Below are positions 38,322 through 46,548 of a stretch of 64,000 nucleotides of DNA, one piece after another (the first letter of the stretch is position 1; each line of letters starts with the position of its first letter). The translations under genes and the position numbers were made by a program. Source of the stretch: Candidatus Pelagibacter communis (GTDB lineage Bacteria > Pseudomonadota > Alphaproteobacteria > Pelagibacterales > Pelagibacteraceae); contig NZ_CVSG01000075.1 in NCBI RefSeq assembly GCF_001179945.1, positions 1 through 64,000 on the forward strand. The letters are read 5' to 3'. The notes beneath the pieces are model-generated. The model did no database searches, was not told the origin of the DNA, and saw only the letters and a program-made list of their open reading frames with translations.

Positions 38322-39635
38322 ATGTCTGATAATTATAGTCTCATTATTAAAAATGGTTCCTGTTATATCGATGGAAAATTGATTAAATCTGATATTGGGT
38401 TATATGAAAATCAAATTAAAAAAATAGGTAATATAGAGGAAAATAATACTAAAGTTTACGATGCATCTGGGAAAGTAATTTTGCCAGGCATCATAGACAC
38501 CCAAGTGCATTTTAGAGAACCTGGATCAACTGATGCAGAAGATTTAGAAAGTGGAAGTAGAGCTGCAGTTCTTGGAGGTGTAACCTCTTTGTTTGAGATG
38601 CCTAATACTAACCCTCCAACAGCAAATTTGGTAGAGTTTGAAAAAAAATTAAAAGCTGCAAAAAATAGAATGCATAGTAATTATGCATTTTATTTTGGTG
38701 CAACTCCACAAAATACTGAACAACTTTCACAACTTAAAAACATTGAAGGTTGTTGTGGAGTAAAACTTTTTGCAGGTTCATCGACTGGAAATTTATTAGT
38801 TGATAAAGAGGCTGATATTGAAAAAGTGATTTCAAGTAGTGACAGAATAGTTTCGATTCACTCCGAGGATGAAGATATTATAAAATTAAGGAAAAAATTT
38901 ATTAGACAGGGAGATGTGCACTCTCATCCTGATTGGAGAAATGTCGAGTGCGCAATATCTTCAACTCGAAGGGTAGTAAAAATTGCTGAAAGATATGACA
39001 AAAGAATTCATGTACTTCACGTGACCACAAAAGAAGAAGTAGATTTTTTAGCCATGCATAAAAAAAATGTAACTTTCGAAACTACACCTCAACATTTGAC
39101 ATTATACGCTCCAGATTGTTACGATAAATTAGGCACTTATGCTCAAATGAATCCACCACTAAGATCTAAAGATCATTATGATCGTCTCTGGGTTGCCATA
39201 AAAAATAATATTGTAGATGTTCTTGGGTCTGATCATGCACCGCATCTAAAAATAAATAAAGATAAAGAGTACCCTAATACTCCTTCAGGAATGCCAGGAG
39301 TTCAAACTATCTTTCCAGTCATGATTGACCATGTAAACAATGGAAAACTCTCATTAAATCAGCTTATAAATTTGATGTGTGAAAACCCATGCAAAATTTT
39401 TGGAATTAAGAATAAAGGTTTTATAAAAGAGGGTTTTGATGCAGATTTAACAATTGTGGATATGAATAAAGAGGTAACTATAAAGAATGAGATGATCGCT
39501 AGTAAATGTGGATGGACTCCTTTTCATAATTATAAAGTAAAGGGTTTTCCTGTAGGAACAATTGTAAATGGTATTTTAGTTATGTCTGAAGGCAAAATAA
39601 TAGTTGAATCTAAAGGGCAGCCTTTAAAGTTTTAA
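38322..39635 (+). CDS. pyrC: Dihydroorotase (class I-like, DTQVHFRE variant)
   Basis: It closes carbamoyl aspartate to dihydroorotate in pyrimidine synthesis. The 437-residue amidohydrolase shows IIDTQVHFREPGSTDAEDLE (His63 retained, Gln61 where most enzymes have the first metal His), the metal-bridging lysine in GVKLFAGSSTGNLL (Lys148), SIHSEDED, HVLHVTTKEE and LGSDHAPH. I chose ATG 38322 over an in-frame ATG at 38271, because the 17 extra residues are unconserved-looking and would overlap the divergent ygfZ. The 3' end overlaps convergent prpE by 12 bases. Confidence 0.92.
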   Translation: MSDNYSLIIKNGSCYIDGKLIKSDIGLYENQIKKIGNIEENNTKVYDASGKVILPGIIDTQVHFREPGSTDAEDLESGSRAAVLGGVTSLFEMPNTNPPTANLVEFEKKLKAAKNRMHSNYAFYFGATPQNTEQLSQLKNIEGCCGVKLFAGSSTGNLLVDKEADIEKVISSSDRIVSIHSEDEDIIKLRKKFIRQGDVHSHPDWRNVECAISSTRRVVKIAERYDKRIHVLHVTTKEEVDFLAMHKKNVTFETTPQHLTLYAPDCYDKLGTYAQMNPPLRSKDHYDRLWVAIKNNIVDVLGSDHAPHLKINKDKEYPNTPSGMPGVQTIFPVMIDHVNNGKLSLNQLINLMCENPCKIFGIKNKGFIKEGFDADLTIVDMNKEVTIKNEMIASKCGWTPFHNYKVKGFPVGTIVNGILVMSEGKIIVESKGQPLKF

Positions 39636-41522
39636 AATATTATTATCTTTCAAGTCTTGTTTAATTTCATCTAAAATAGCAGGATCATCTATAGTCGCAG
39701 GCATTTTATAAGGCTCATTATCTGCAATTTTTCTTACCGTTCCTCTTAGCACTTTCCCCGATCTTGTTTTTGGCAATCTCTTAACTACAATCGCTATTTT
39801 GAAAGCTGCAACAGGACCAACTTTTTCTCTAACCATTTTTACACATTCACTAATTATTTCTTTTTTATCTTTAGTTACCCCTGCTTTAAGTGCAAGCAAA
39901 CCGATAGGTATTTGACCTTTAAGTTTATCGGCAATTCCTATTACTGCGCACTCCGCAACATTTGTATGTTCTGCCAAAACCTCTTCAATAGCCCCAGTAG
40001 ACAATCTATGACCTGCAACATTAATAATATCATCTGTTCTTGACATGATCCAAACATAGCCATCCTCATCTATGTGTCCCGCATCATAAGTTTGATAATA
40101 TCCAGGGTAAGTAGTCATGTAATTTTCCTTATATCTTTTATCTGCGCCCCACAATGTTGGAAATGTTCCTGGAGGAAGAGGGAGTTTTACAACAATATCT
40201 CCCATCTTACCCGGGCCTACTTCTTTACCTTCAGAATTTAAAACTTTGAGATCATAACCTGGCACTGGTTTAAAAGCTGAACCATATTTTACAGGAAAAT
40301 TTTCTATACCTGTGCAACTTGATGTTATTGCCCAACTAGTTTCAGTTTGCCACCAATGATCTATGACAGGTGAGTTGGAAAGTTTTTCAAACCATTTTAT
40401 TGTATCAGGGTCGGCCCTCTCTCCAGCAAGAAACAGTTTATCAAATTTGCTTAAATCATACTTTTTAAAAAATTCTCCGTTAGGATCTTCTTTTTTTATA
40501 GCTCTTATTGCTGTTGGTGCAGTAAAAAGAGATTTTACTTTGTGTTCTGAAATTACTCTCCAAAAAACTCCTGCATCAGGAGTTCCCACTGGTTTTCCTT
40601 CAAACAGAACGGTAGTACAACCATAAAATAATGGGCCATAAACTATGTAAGAGTGTCCAACAATCCAACCAATATCACTAGCAGACCACCACACATCCTC
40701 CGGTTTCATATTATAAATATTTTTCATAGTCCATTTTAATGCCACAATATGCCCACCAATATCACGAACTATTCCTTTAGGAAGACCTGTAGTTCCCGAT
40801 GTATACAGAATGTAAGCGTAATCATTTGCATTCATTTTTTCACACTCCGCAGGTTTTACATCTTTGTGAGCATCATCCCATGAAATATCAACAGTAGGAT
40901 TTAACTCTGCTTTATCTTTTTCTCTTTGAAAAATTATACATTTTTTTATTTTATGATTTGCTAATTCTAATGCCTTATTTACTAAAGGTTTGTAATGAAC
41001 AGTTCGTCCAGGTTCATAGCCACATGAGGCAGTGACAAGAATTTTAGCTTTTGAGTCGTCAATTCTACTTGCAAGCTCATTGGCAGCAAACCCTCCAAAT
41101 ACAACTGAGTGAACTGCACCAATTCTTCCACAGGCAAGCATAGCCACTACTGCCTCTGGAATCATAGGCATATAGATTATAACCCTGTCTCCTTTACTTA
41201 CGCCTTGTTTTTTTAAAGCTCCAGCAAATAAAGCAACTTTTTCTTTAAGCTTGCTGTAAGTTATTTTTTCTTTTGTACCAGTGATGGGGCTATCATAAAT
41301 GATAGCTAGCTTTTCACCTTTGCCTTGATCCACATGAAGATCTAGTGCGTTATAACATGTATTCGTTATCCCGTCTTCAAACCATCTATAAAATGGAGGG
41401 TTGTCAGAATTTAAAATTTTAGATGGTTTTTTGTACCAAAATATATCTTTTGAAATTTCTTTCCAAAAATCTTCTCTATTTTTTATAGATTTTTGATAAA
41501 TTTCATTATAATTTTGAGTCAA
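39624..41522 (-). CDS. prpE: Propionate-CoA ligase / short-chain acyl-CoA synthetase
   Basis: The 632-residue AMP-forming synthetase contains the P-loop ILYTSGTTGLPKGIVRDIGG, VWWSASDIGWIVGHSYIVYG, YGCTTVLFEGKPVGTPDAG, PVIDHWWQTETSWAI, and the C-terminal lysine motif LPKTRSGKVLRGTVRK (the acetylatable lysine). VVFGGFAANELASRIDDSKA and GRTVHYKPLV favour PrpE (propionate) over acetyl-CoA synthetase, but acetate cannot be excluded. The start is TTG at 41522. No methylcitrate-cycle gene is nearby. It is divergent from proteorhodopsin across 228 bases. Confidence 0.9.
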   Translation of the reverse strand: MTQNYNEIYQKSIKNREDFWKEISKDIFWYKKPSKILNSDNPPFYRWFEDGITNTCYNALDLHVDQGKGEKLAIIYDSPITGTKEKITYSKLKEKVALFAGALKKQGVSKGDRVIIYMPMIPEAVVAMLACGRIGAVHSVVFGGFAANELASRIDDSKAKILVTASCGYEPGRTVHYKPLVNKALELANHKIKKCIIFQREKDKAELNPTVDISWDDAHKDVKPAECEKMNANDYAYILYTSGTTGLPKGIVRDIGGHIVALKWTMKNIYNMKPEDVWWSASDIGWIVGHSYIVYGPLFYGCTTVLFEGKPVGTPDAGVFWRVISEHKVKSLFTAPTAIRAIKKEDPNGEFFKKYDLSKFDKLFLAGERADPDTIKWFEKLSNSPVIDHWWQTETSWAITSSCTGIENFPVKYGSAFKPVPGYDLKVLNSEGKEVGPGKMGDIVVKLPLPPGTFPTLWGADKRYKENYMTTYPGYYQTYDAGHIDEDGYVWIMSRTDDIINVAGHRLSTGAIEEVLAEHTNVAECAVIGIADKLKGQIPIGLLALKAGVTKDKKEIISECVKMVREKVGPVAAFKIAIVVKRLPKTRSGKVLRGTVRKIADNEPYKMPATIDDPAILDEIKQDLKDNNILKL

Positions 41523-41650
41523 TTTAAACCCCCCAGAATTCTTTAATTTTCTCGATTATTTCATAAATATCCCCAAAAAAAAATAAAAAAACCAATAAAT
41601 ATGCGGTTTTTTAATAAAAAAAACACTTCACTGTAACTTTTTTTTTTACT

Positions 41651-41746
41651 ATGGTTCCGAGCATATTATTCGGTGGTGAGCTTATTAATCACTCGTCCGA
41701 GTAGTTTATATATAAACTAAACGAAAACTAAACAAACGAGGGAGGT
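41651..41746 (+). promoter_or_regulatory. Proteorhodopsin leader with palindromes and strong Shine-Dalgarno
   Basis: This part of the 228-base gap contains an exact 18-base palindrome TAGTTTATATATAAACTA (41702-41719), immediately preceded by a near-palindrome ACTCGTCCGAGT (41691-41702), and followed by a twice-repeated AAACTAAAC. The ribosome site GGGAGGT (41740-41746) is unusually strong for this window and lies five bases from the ATG, fitting a highly translated gene. Which elements bind a protein or form RNA structure cannot be told from sequence. Confidence 0.5.
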
Positions 41747-41750
41747 TTTC

Positions 41751-42521
41751 ATGAGAAAATTAGGTCTTCTTGCTTTAGCAGCTGTTGCCTTTTTAGGTAT
41801 AACTAGCTCAGCTAATGCGGCGACTGCATTGTTACAAACGAATGATTTCGTAGGAATTTCATTCTGGCTTGTTTCAATGGGAATGATTGCAACAACTGTG
41901 TTTTTCTTCGCAGAAAGAGGTACTGTTGCTGCATCATGGAGAACATCTTTAACAGTAGCTGGACTTGTAACTGGTGTTGCATTTGTTCACTACATGTATA
42001 TGAGAGAAGTTTGGGTGTCGACTGGTGACTCACCAACGGTATACAGATATATCGACTGGTTAATCACAGTGCCACTTCAAATGATCGAATTCTATCTAAT
42101 CTTGGCAGCTGTTAGAAAGGTGCCAACTTCTATATTTTGGAAGCTATTAATTGGTTCATTAGTAATGTTAATCGGTGGATACTTAGGTGAAGCTGGTTAC
42201 ATACAACCATTTGTAGGTTTCGTAATTGGAATGGCTGGATGGATTTACATCTTGTTTGAAATATTCTCAGGTGAAGCTGGAACAATGGCGGCTAAAGCTG
42301 GTAACAAAGCTATGGCTACAGCCTTCAGCGCTATGAGAATAATCGTAACTATTGGTTGGGCAATTTATCCTTTAGGATATATTTTTGGTTACCTAACTGG
42401 TGGTGTTGATGCAAATGCTTTAAACGTTATTTATAACTTAGCTGACTTTGTTAACAAGATCGCTTTTGGTCTAGTTATCTGGGCAGCAGCAATGCAAAAC
42501 ACAAGATTATCATCTAGATAA
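41751..42521 (+). CDS. Proteorhodopsin, blue-type, proton-pumping residues intact
   Basis: The 256-residue seven-helix retinal protein has a cleavable-looking signal peptide (residues 1-23, ending SANAA). By alignment with green proteorhodopsin (offset +5): Asp102 is the proton acceptor in RYIDWL, Glu113 the donor in QMIEFY, His80 the conserved helix B histidine, Lys236 the retinal Schiff-base lysine in DFVNKIAFG, and Gln110 sits at the spectral-tuning position (105 in the reference), predicting blue absorption. It pumps protons outward in light. A terminator follows directly. No retinal or carotenoid genes are in the window. Confidence 0.97.
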   Translation: MRKLGLLALAAVAFLGITSSANAATALLQTNDFVGISFWLVSMGMIATTVFFFAERGTVAASWRTSLTVAGLVTGVAFVHYMYMREVWVSTGDSPTVYRYIDWLITVPLQMIEFYLILAAVRKVPTSIFWKLLIGSLVMLIGGYLGEAGYIQPFVGFVIGMAGWIYILFEIFSGEAGTMAAKAGNKAMATAFSAMRIIVTIGWAIYPLGYIFGYLTGGVDANALNVIYNLADFVNKIAFGLVIWAAAMQNTRLSSR

Positions 42522-42535
42522 TAGATAATTAATTG

Positions 42536-42576
42536 AAAAAGGGCGGGTATGTCTCACATACTTGCCCTTTTTTTTT
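42536..42576 (+). terminator. Intrinsic terminator after proteorhodopsin
   Basis: AAAGGGCGGGTATGT (to 42552) pairs with ACATACTTGCCCTTT (from 42556) around a three-base CTC loop with two G-U pairs, followed by a long T run to 42576. It starts 15 bases after the rhodopsin stop. The strong stem likely ends the abundant rhodopsin message, while leaky read-through could give lower expression of the following redox genes. Confidence 0.9.
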
Positions 42577-42590
42577 GATACTAACTAACT

Positions 42591-42725
42591 ATGGAAATAT
42601 CTAAACCTTATAAAGGAAAAGGAAAAAGAAGATTAAAGAAAATGCCTTTTACAGTGAAGGGCTATATACTTTATTACGCTTTTTTTTGGGCAGTTATTAT
42701 TTCAATTTATCTAGCTTATTATTAA
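42591..42725 (+). CDS. 44-residue basic single-span membrane mini-protein
   Basis: An ATG 14 bases after the rhodopsin terminator opens a 44-codon frame whose TAA (42723-42725) abuts the ferredoxin start region. The product is strongly basic at the N-terminus (KPYKGKGKRRLKK) and then hydrophobic and aromatic (YILYYAFFWAVIISIYLAYY), so it should be a single-span, N-in inner-membrane protein. The tight abutment to ferredoxin suggests co-translation. I recognise no family; a membrane tether or assembly partner for the ferredoxin or rhodopsin is speculation. Confidence 0.6.
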   Translation: MEISKPYKGKGKRRLKKMPFTVKGYILYYAFFWAVIISIYLAYY

Positions 42726-42728
42726 GTG

Positions 42729-43049
42729 ATGCCTAAAATAACTTACAAAGATTATCAAGGTTCTTCAAAAACTATTGAAGTCGAAAGTGGTTTGTCAGTA
42801 ATGGAAGGCGCAATACAAAATGAAATACCTGGAATTGATGCTGATTGTGGAGGTTCTATGGCTTGTGCTACATGTCATGTGTATGTTGACGATAAATGGT
42901 TTGAAAAGATTCCAAAAGCACAAGATGCTGAAAACGATATGATTGATATGGCATTTGAACCAAAAAAAAATAGCAGACTTAGCTGTCAAATAATAGTTAA
43001 TGATGAATTAGATGGTTTAGAAGTAACTACACCGGAGAAACAAACTTAG
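42729..43049 (+). CDS. [2Fe-2S] ferredoxin, adrenodoxin type
   Basis: The 106-residue ferredoxin has cluster ligands Cys40, Cys46 and Cys49 in DADCGGSMACATCHVYV and Cys86 in SRLSCQI, the Cx5Cx2C...C spacing of vertebrate/ISC-type ferredoxins. The ATG at 42729 is preferred; an in-frame GTG at 42726 directly before it is possible. It is probably reduced by the ferredoxin-NADP reductase encoded next, whose GTG overlaps its stop (TAGTG). Partners could be oxygenases, cytochromes P450 or Fe-S assembly; none is encoded alongside. Confidence 0.93.
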   Translation: MPKITYKDYQGSSKTIEVESGLSVMEGAIQNEIPGIDADCGGSMACATCHVYVDDKWFEKIPKAQDAENDMIDMAFEPKKNSRLSCQIIVNDELDGLEVTTPEKQT

Positions 43050-44062
43050 TGAAAAAAACTGATGTTATAATTATTGGCGCAGGACCCGTAGGTCTATTCG
43101 CAGTGCATCAATTAGGTATAAAAGGTCTTAAAGCAGTAGTAATTGATAATTTGGATAAAGCTGGCGGACAATGCATTGAACTATATCCTGATAAACCTAT
43201 TTACGATATTCCCGCAGTTCCAGAATGCACAGGCGAACAATTAACTTCAAGATTAATTGAGCAAATTAAACCTTTTAATACTGAAATATTTTTAAATGAA
43301 AGAGTTGATGAGGTTAGGCAAGAAAAAAATAATTGGGTCGTGAAAACAAATAATAAAAATCAATTTTTAGCACCAAACATAATAATTGCAGGTGGAGTTG
43401 GCTCATTTGAACCTAGAAAAATTTCTTTAAAAGAAGCTGAAAAACTTGAGGGAAAATCTGTATTCTATGCAGTTAAAAATAAAGAACAATTCAAAGATAA
43501 AAAAATTTCAATATTTGGTGGAGGAGACTCAGCTTTAGATTGGACGTTAGAACTTTCAAAATTTTCAAACGTTACACTTATACATAGAAGAAATGATTTT
43601 AGAGGAGCACAGCACACTCTTTCAGAATTAAGAAAATTAGAAAAAGAAGGTAAAGTTTCAATAAAAACACCTTGCCAAATTGACTCTTTAGATAACGAAA
43701 ATGAATTAAAATCCATCACTGTAAAATTTGATGATGGAAAAACAGAAAAAATTAAAACTGATGTAATTCTAGGATTTTTTGGTTTAATAATGAAATTAGG
43801 TCCAATTGCTGAATGGGGGCTGAATATGGACAAAAAAACCATTGAGGTAAATTCAGAAAATTTCGAAACGAATAAAAAAGGTATTTTTGCTGCAGGAGAT
43901 ATATGCTCATATCCTGGAAAACTTAAATTAATTCTATCAGGATTTCATGAAGTTGCTTTAGCTTCAGTAGAGTGCTTTAAAAGAGCGAGACCTAACGAAA
44001 AATACAGATTTGAGTTCACTACATCTTCTAAAACTATTAAAGATAGGCTTGGAAAAAAATGA
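43049..44062 (+). CDS. Ferredoxin/flavodoxin-NADP(+) reductase, thioredoxin-reductase fold
   Basis: The 337 residues have the FAD-binding GAGPVGLFAVHQLG (residues 10-23), DNLDKAGGQCIELYPDKPIY, a second dinucleotide fold KISIFGGGDSALDWTLEL and a C-terminal FAD motif GIFAAGDICSYPGKLKLI. There is no CxxC redox pair, which excludes thioredoxin reductase and fits the TrxR-like FNR family of Bacillus YumC and Rhodopseudomonas. It starts at GTG overlapping the ferredoxin stop and probably passes electrons from NADPH to that ferredoxin. The stop overlaps the GST start by four bases. Confidence 0.93.
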   Translation: MKKTDVIIIGAGPVGLFAVHQLGIKGLKAVVIDNLDKAGGQCIELYPDKPIYDIPAVPECTGEQLTSRLIEQIKPFNTEIFLNERVDEVRQEKNNWVVKTNNKNQFLAPNIIIAGGVGSFEPRKISLKEAEKLEGKSVFYAVKNKEQFKDKKISIFGGGDSALDWTLELSKFSNVTLIHRRNDFRGAQHTLSELRKLEKEGKVSIKTPCQIDSLDNENELKSITVKFDDGKTEKIKTDVILGFFGLIMKLGPIAEWGLNMDKKTIEVNSENFETNKKGIFAAGDICSYPGKLKLILSGFHEVALASVECFKRARPNEKYRFEFTTSSKTIKDRLGKK

Positions 44063-44685
44063 TAGAACTTCTTACCGCTAATACCCCAAACGGTAAGAAA
44101 ATCTCTATAATGCTTGAGGAGATAAATTTTAAATACAAGGTAACAAAAGTAAATATAAATAAAGATGAACAATTCAAACCAGAGTTCGTTAAACTAAGTC
44201 CTTTTAGAAAAATTCCTGTCATAATAGATCATGAAAATAATCAAAGTCTTTTTGAGTCAGGTGCAATTTTGATTTATCTTGGTGAAAAAAGCGGCAAGCT
44301 TTATGATAACGATAATAGAACTCAAATAAATCAGTGGTTGATGGGTCAAATGGCTTATATAGGACCAATGTTAGGACAACATCATCAATTTCATCATTAT
44401 AATCCTGGAAAAAGTAAATTTGGAGAGGAAAGATATTTTAAAATATCAGAGAGAATTTATAAAGAATTAGATGAAAGATTAAGCTCATCAGAGTATTTAG
44501 CTGGGAATCATTATACGATTGCTGATATTGCTACCTTTCCATGGATTGCTAGGCATGAATGGCATGACATTGGTCTTAAAAAATTTAAAAATTTAACAAG
44601 ATGGTATAAATTAATCTCATCAAGACCAGCTGTCCAAAAAGGTTTCGATCTTTTGAAAAAAAACGAAAAAATTCCAGAAGCTTAA
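44059..44685 (+). CDS. Glutathione S-transferase family protein (YfcG-like)
   Basis: The 208 residues comprise a thioredoxin-fold N-domain (IELLTANTPNGKKISIMLEE, FRKIPVIIDHENNQSLFESG) and an all-helical C-domain with the N-capping motif YTIADIATFPWIARHEWH. The TPNGKK and RKIPVI segments match the Nu-class YfcG/YghU disulfide-bond oxidoreductase-like transferases. Likely glutathione- dependent reductase or conjugation activity in the cytoplasm. It is translationally coupled (ATGA) to the reductase upstream, and overlaps convergent dksA by four bases. Confidence 0.9.
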   Translation: MIELLTANTPNGKKISIMLEEINFKYKVTKVNINKDEQFKPEFVKLSPFRKIPVIIDHENNQSLFESGAILIYLGEKSGKLYDNDNRTQINQWLMGQMAYIGPMLGQHHQFHHYNPGKSKFGEERYFKISERIYKELDERLSSSEYLAGNHYTIADIATFPWIARHEWHDIGLKKFKNLTRWYKLISSRPAVQKGFDLLKKNEKIPEA

Positions 44686-45104
44686 TCTTCTATGAAAATT
44701 TTTTCATCTCTTTCGTGTCTCTCTTGAGCTTCAATCGAAAGAGTGGCTACTGGCCTTGCCATTAATCTCTTAAGACCTATAGGTTCGCCAGTTTCTTCAC
44801 AAAAACCATAGGTTCCTTCTTTAAGCCTTTGTAAAGCTGAGTTGATTTTTAATATTAGTTTTCTACTTCTATTTAAAGCTTTCATTTCGACTGACTTATC
44901 TGTTAATGATGAAGCTTGATCAACAATATCTGCAGAAGAAACGTTATCATCACCAGAATTAAGAAGATTACCTAGATTGTTTGCTTTAATTATATCTTTT
45001 TTCCAGTTTAATAGTTCATCAGTAAAAAATTTTTTATGTTTTGCACACATGTATTTTTCTTTACTACTGGGAATGTATTTTTTTTTAGTAATAGATTTTA
45101 CCAT
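44682..45104 (-). CDS. dksA: DksA/TraR-family transcription factor, finger mostly without cysteines
   Basis: The 140-residue protein has an N-terminal helix, the coiled coil (~20-100) and a C-terminal finger region: YGFCEETGEPIGLKRLMARP followed by VATLSIEAQERHE. Canonical zinc DksA has four Cys in this region; here only the first remains, the others being Thr, Ser and Ala. Alphaproteobacterial DksA proteins often look like this, so it is probably functional without the full zinc site. DksA binds the RNA polymerase secondary channel and works with ppGpp. It is divergent from the GT39-like gene across 73 bases. Confidence 0.9.
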   Translation of the reverse strand: MVKSITKKKYIPSSKEKYMCAKHKKFFTDELLNWKKDIIKANNLGNLLNSGDDNVSSADIVDQASSLTDKSVEMKALNRSRKLILKINSALQRLKEGTYGFCEETGEPIGLKRLMARPVATLSIEAQERHERDEKIFIED

Positions 45105-45177
45105 TTTTTGAATTTTGGGGAGTATATGTTTGATTTTAGTCGTGTCAATAGCTTATAAATTGTATTAATTACTTTAT

Positions 45178-46548
45178 ATGATAGTCAAAAAAAACATATT
45201 TAATATCTATTATTTATTTATACTTAGTCATTTAACACTTTGGACACTGGTTCCTACTTTTTCAAATACTAATTTACCTTTAGATACTATTGAAGCTCTT
45301 GCATGGGGAAGTAATTTAGGGTGGGGTTTTGATAAACACCCTCCCTTAAGCGCTTTTGCAGTAGAATTATTTTTTTCTATATTTGGATCAAATGATTGGG
45401 CATATTATTTTTTAAGCCAACTTTTTGTTGTAGTTGCTTTCATTTATGTTTGGAAATTCTCAAATGAAATATTAGATAATAAAAAATTAGCTCTAATTTC
45501 TATACTAGTTTTAGAGGGTATTTATTTCTATAATTTTACAACTCCTGAGTTTAACGTAAATATAAGTCAATTACCTTTTTGGGCTATGGCTGTTTATTTT
45601 TTTTGGAAAAGCCTTGAAACTAATAATAAATCATTCTGGTTTTTATTCGGGATTTGTTCAGCATTAGGTTTTTTATCAAAATATTTATTTGTCTACATCC
45701 TATTTTCTCTTTTTTTATATTTATTTTTTAATCTTAAAAAATATAAAAAACATATAAATAATTATTTATTTTCAGTTATCGTTTCTTTATTAATTTTGTC
45801 TCCACATTTTATGTGGCTCTATGAAAATAATTTTTCTACTATTACTTATGGTTTTAAAAGATCAAGCTTAGGTGATAGTGAAATAGTAGATCATTTAGTT
45901 AATCCAATAATTTTTTTATTTAATCAATTAATTATTTTAATACCCTTTTTTATTATGATTTTTGTTTTATTGAAAAAAGTTAAGTTATTAAAATTCAAAA
46001 ATCAAAAAACTACTTTTTTATTCACAGTAACTTTTTTGCCTATAATATTAATCTTATTAACATCTTTATTTACTGGTGCAAAAATTAGAACTATGTGGAT
46101 GACTCCATTTTATTTATTTTTTGGAGTTTTCTTTATTGAGTTTTTTAAAAGAAATATAGATTTCAAAAAGCTTAAAAAGTTTTTTATTTTTTTTCTATTT
46201 TTTTTCATTTTTTCACCAATGCTTTATTTAAGCATTTCTTTAATAGATAAAACAAAGCGAACTGATTATCCGGGAAGAGAGATATCAAGGCTTGTTCAAA
46301 ATAAATGGGACAATAACTTTGTGAATGAAATTAAAATTGTAGTTGGAGATGAATGGTCAGCAGGAAATCTATCGTATCATTTAAGATCCAGACCAGTTTG
46401 GATTAATGATTTAGGGCAAAAGATAATGAACATTAAAGATAATCAAGGAGTAATTTATACTGGAAACCCAAGTATTTTAAAAAAAATATGTCCTGGAGTT
46501 TTTGGAACTATTAGACCAGTTGGGTACTGTATGATAGGAAAAAAATGA
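45178..46548 (+). CDS. Polyprenyl-phosphate-sugar-dependent glycosyltransferase, GT39/PMT_2 type
   Basis: The 456-residue integral membrane protein has about ten hydrophobic segments and a first extracytoplasmic loop with acidic residues LPLDTIEALAWGSNLG (Asp36, Glu39), then GFDKHPPLSAF, the pattern of ArnT/PMT-type enzymes that take sugars from polyprenyl phosphate in the periplasm. A soluble C-terminal domain follows (~365-456: VVGDEWSAGNLSYHL, RPVWINDLGQK). It overlaps the GT2 gene by four bases. Acceptor unknown; lipid A, glycan or glycoprotein are possible. Confidence 0.82.
   Translation: MIVKKNIFNIYYLFILSHLTLWTLVPTFSNTNLPLDTIEALAWGSNLGWGFDKHPPLSAFAVELFFSIFGSNDWAYYFLSQLFVVVAFIYVWKFSNEILDNKKLALISILVLEGIYFYNFTTPEFNVNISQLPFWAMAVYFFWKSLETNNKSFWFLFGICSALGFLSKYLFVYILFSLFLYLFFNLKKYKKHINNYLFSVIVSLLILSPHFMWLYENNFSTITYGFKRSSLGDSEIVDHLVNPIIFLFNQLIILIPFFIMIFVLLKKVKLLKFKNQKTTFLFTVTFLPIILILLTSLFTGAKIRTMWMTPFYLFFGVFFIEFFKRNIDFKKLKKFFIFFLFFFIFSPMLYLSISLIDKTKRTDYPGREISRLVQNKWDNNFVNEIKIVVGDEWSAGNLSYHLRSRPVWINDLGQKIMNIKDNQGVIYTGNPSILKKICPGVFGTIRPVGYCMIGKK

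Noticed and set aside
41585-41623. Symmetric A-tract/T-tract stem (AAAAAAACC...GGTTTTTT) between prpE and proteorhodopsin
   Set aside because: Only two G-C pairs and an 11-base loop; too weak to call a terminator in such AT-rich DNA.
43049-44062. Thioredoxin reductase call
   Set aside because: No CxxC redox pair, and ferredoxin lies directly upstream; the ferredoxin-NADP reductase family fits better.
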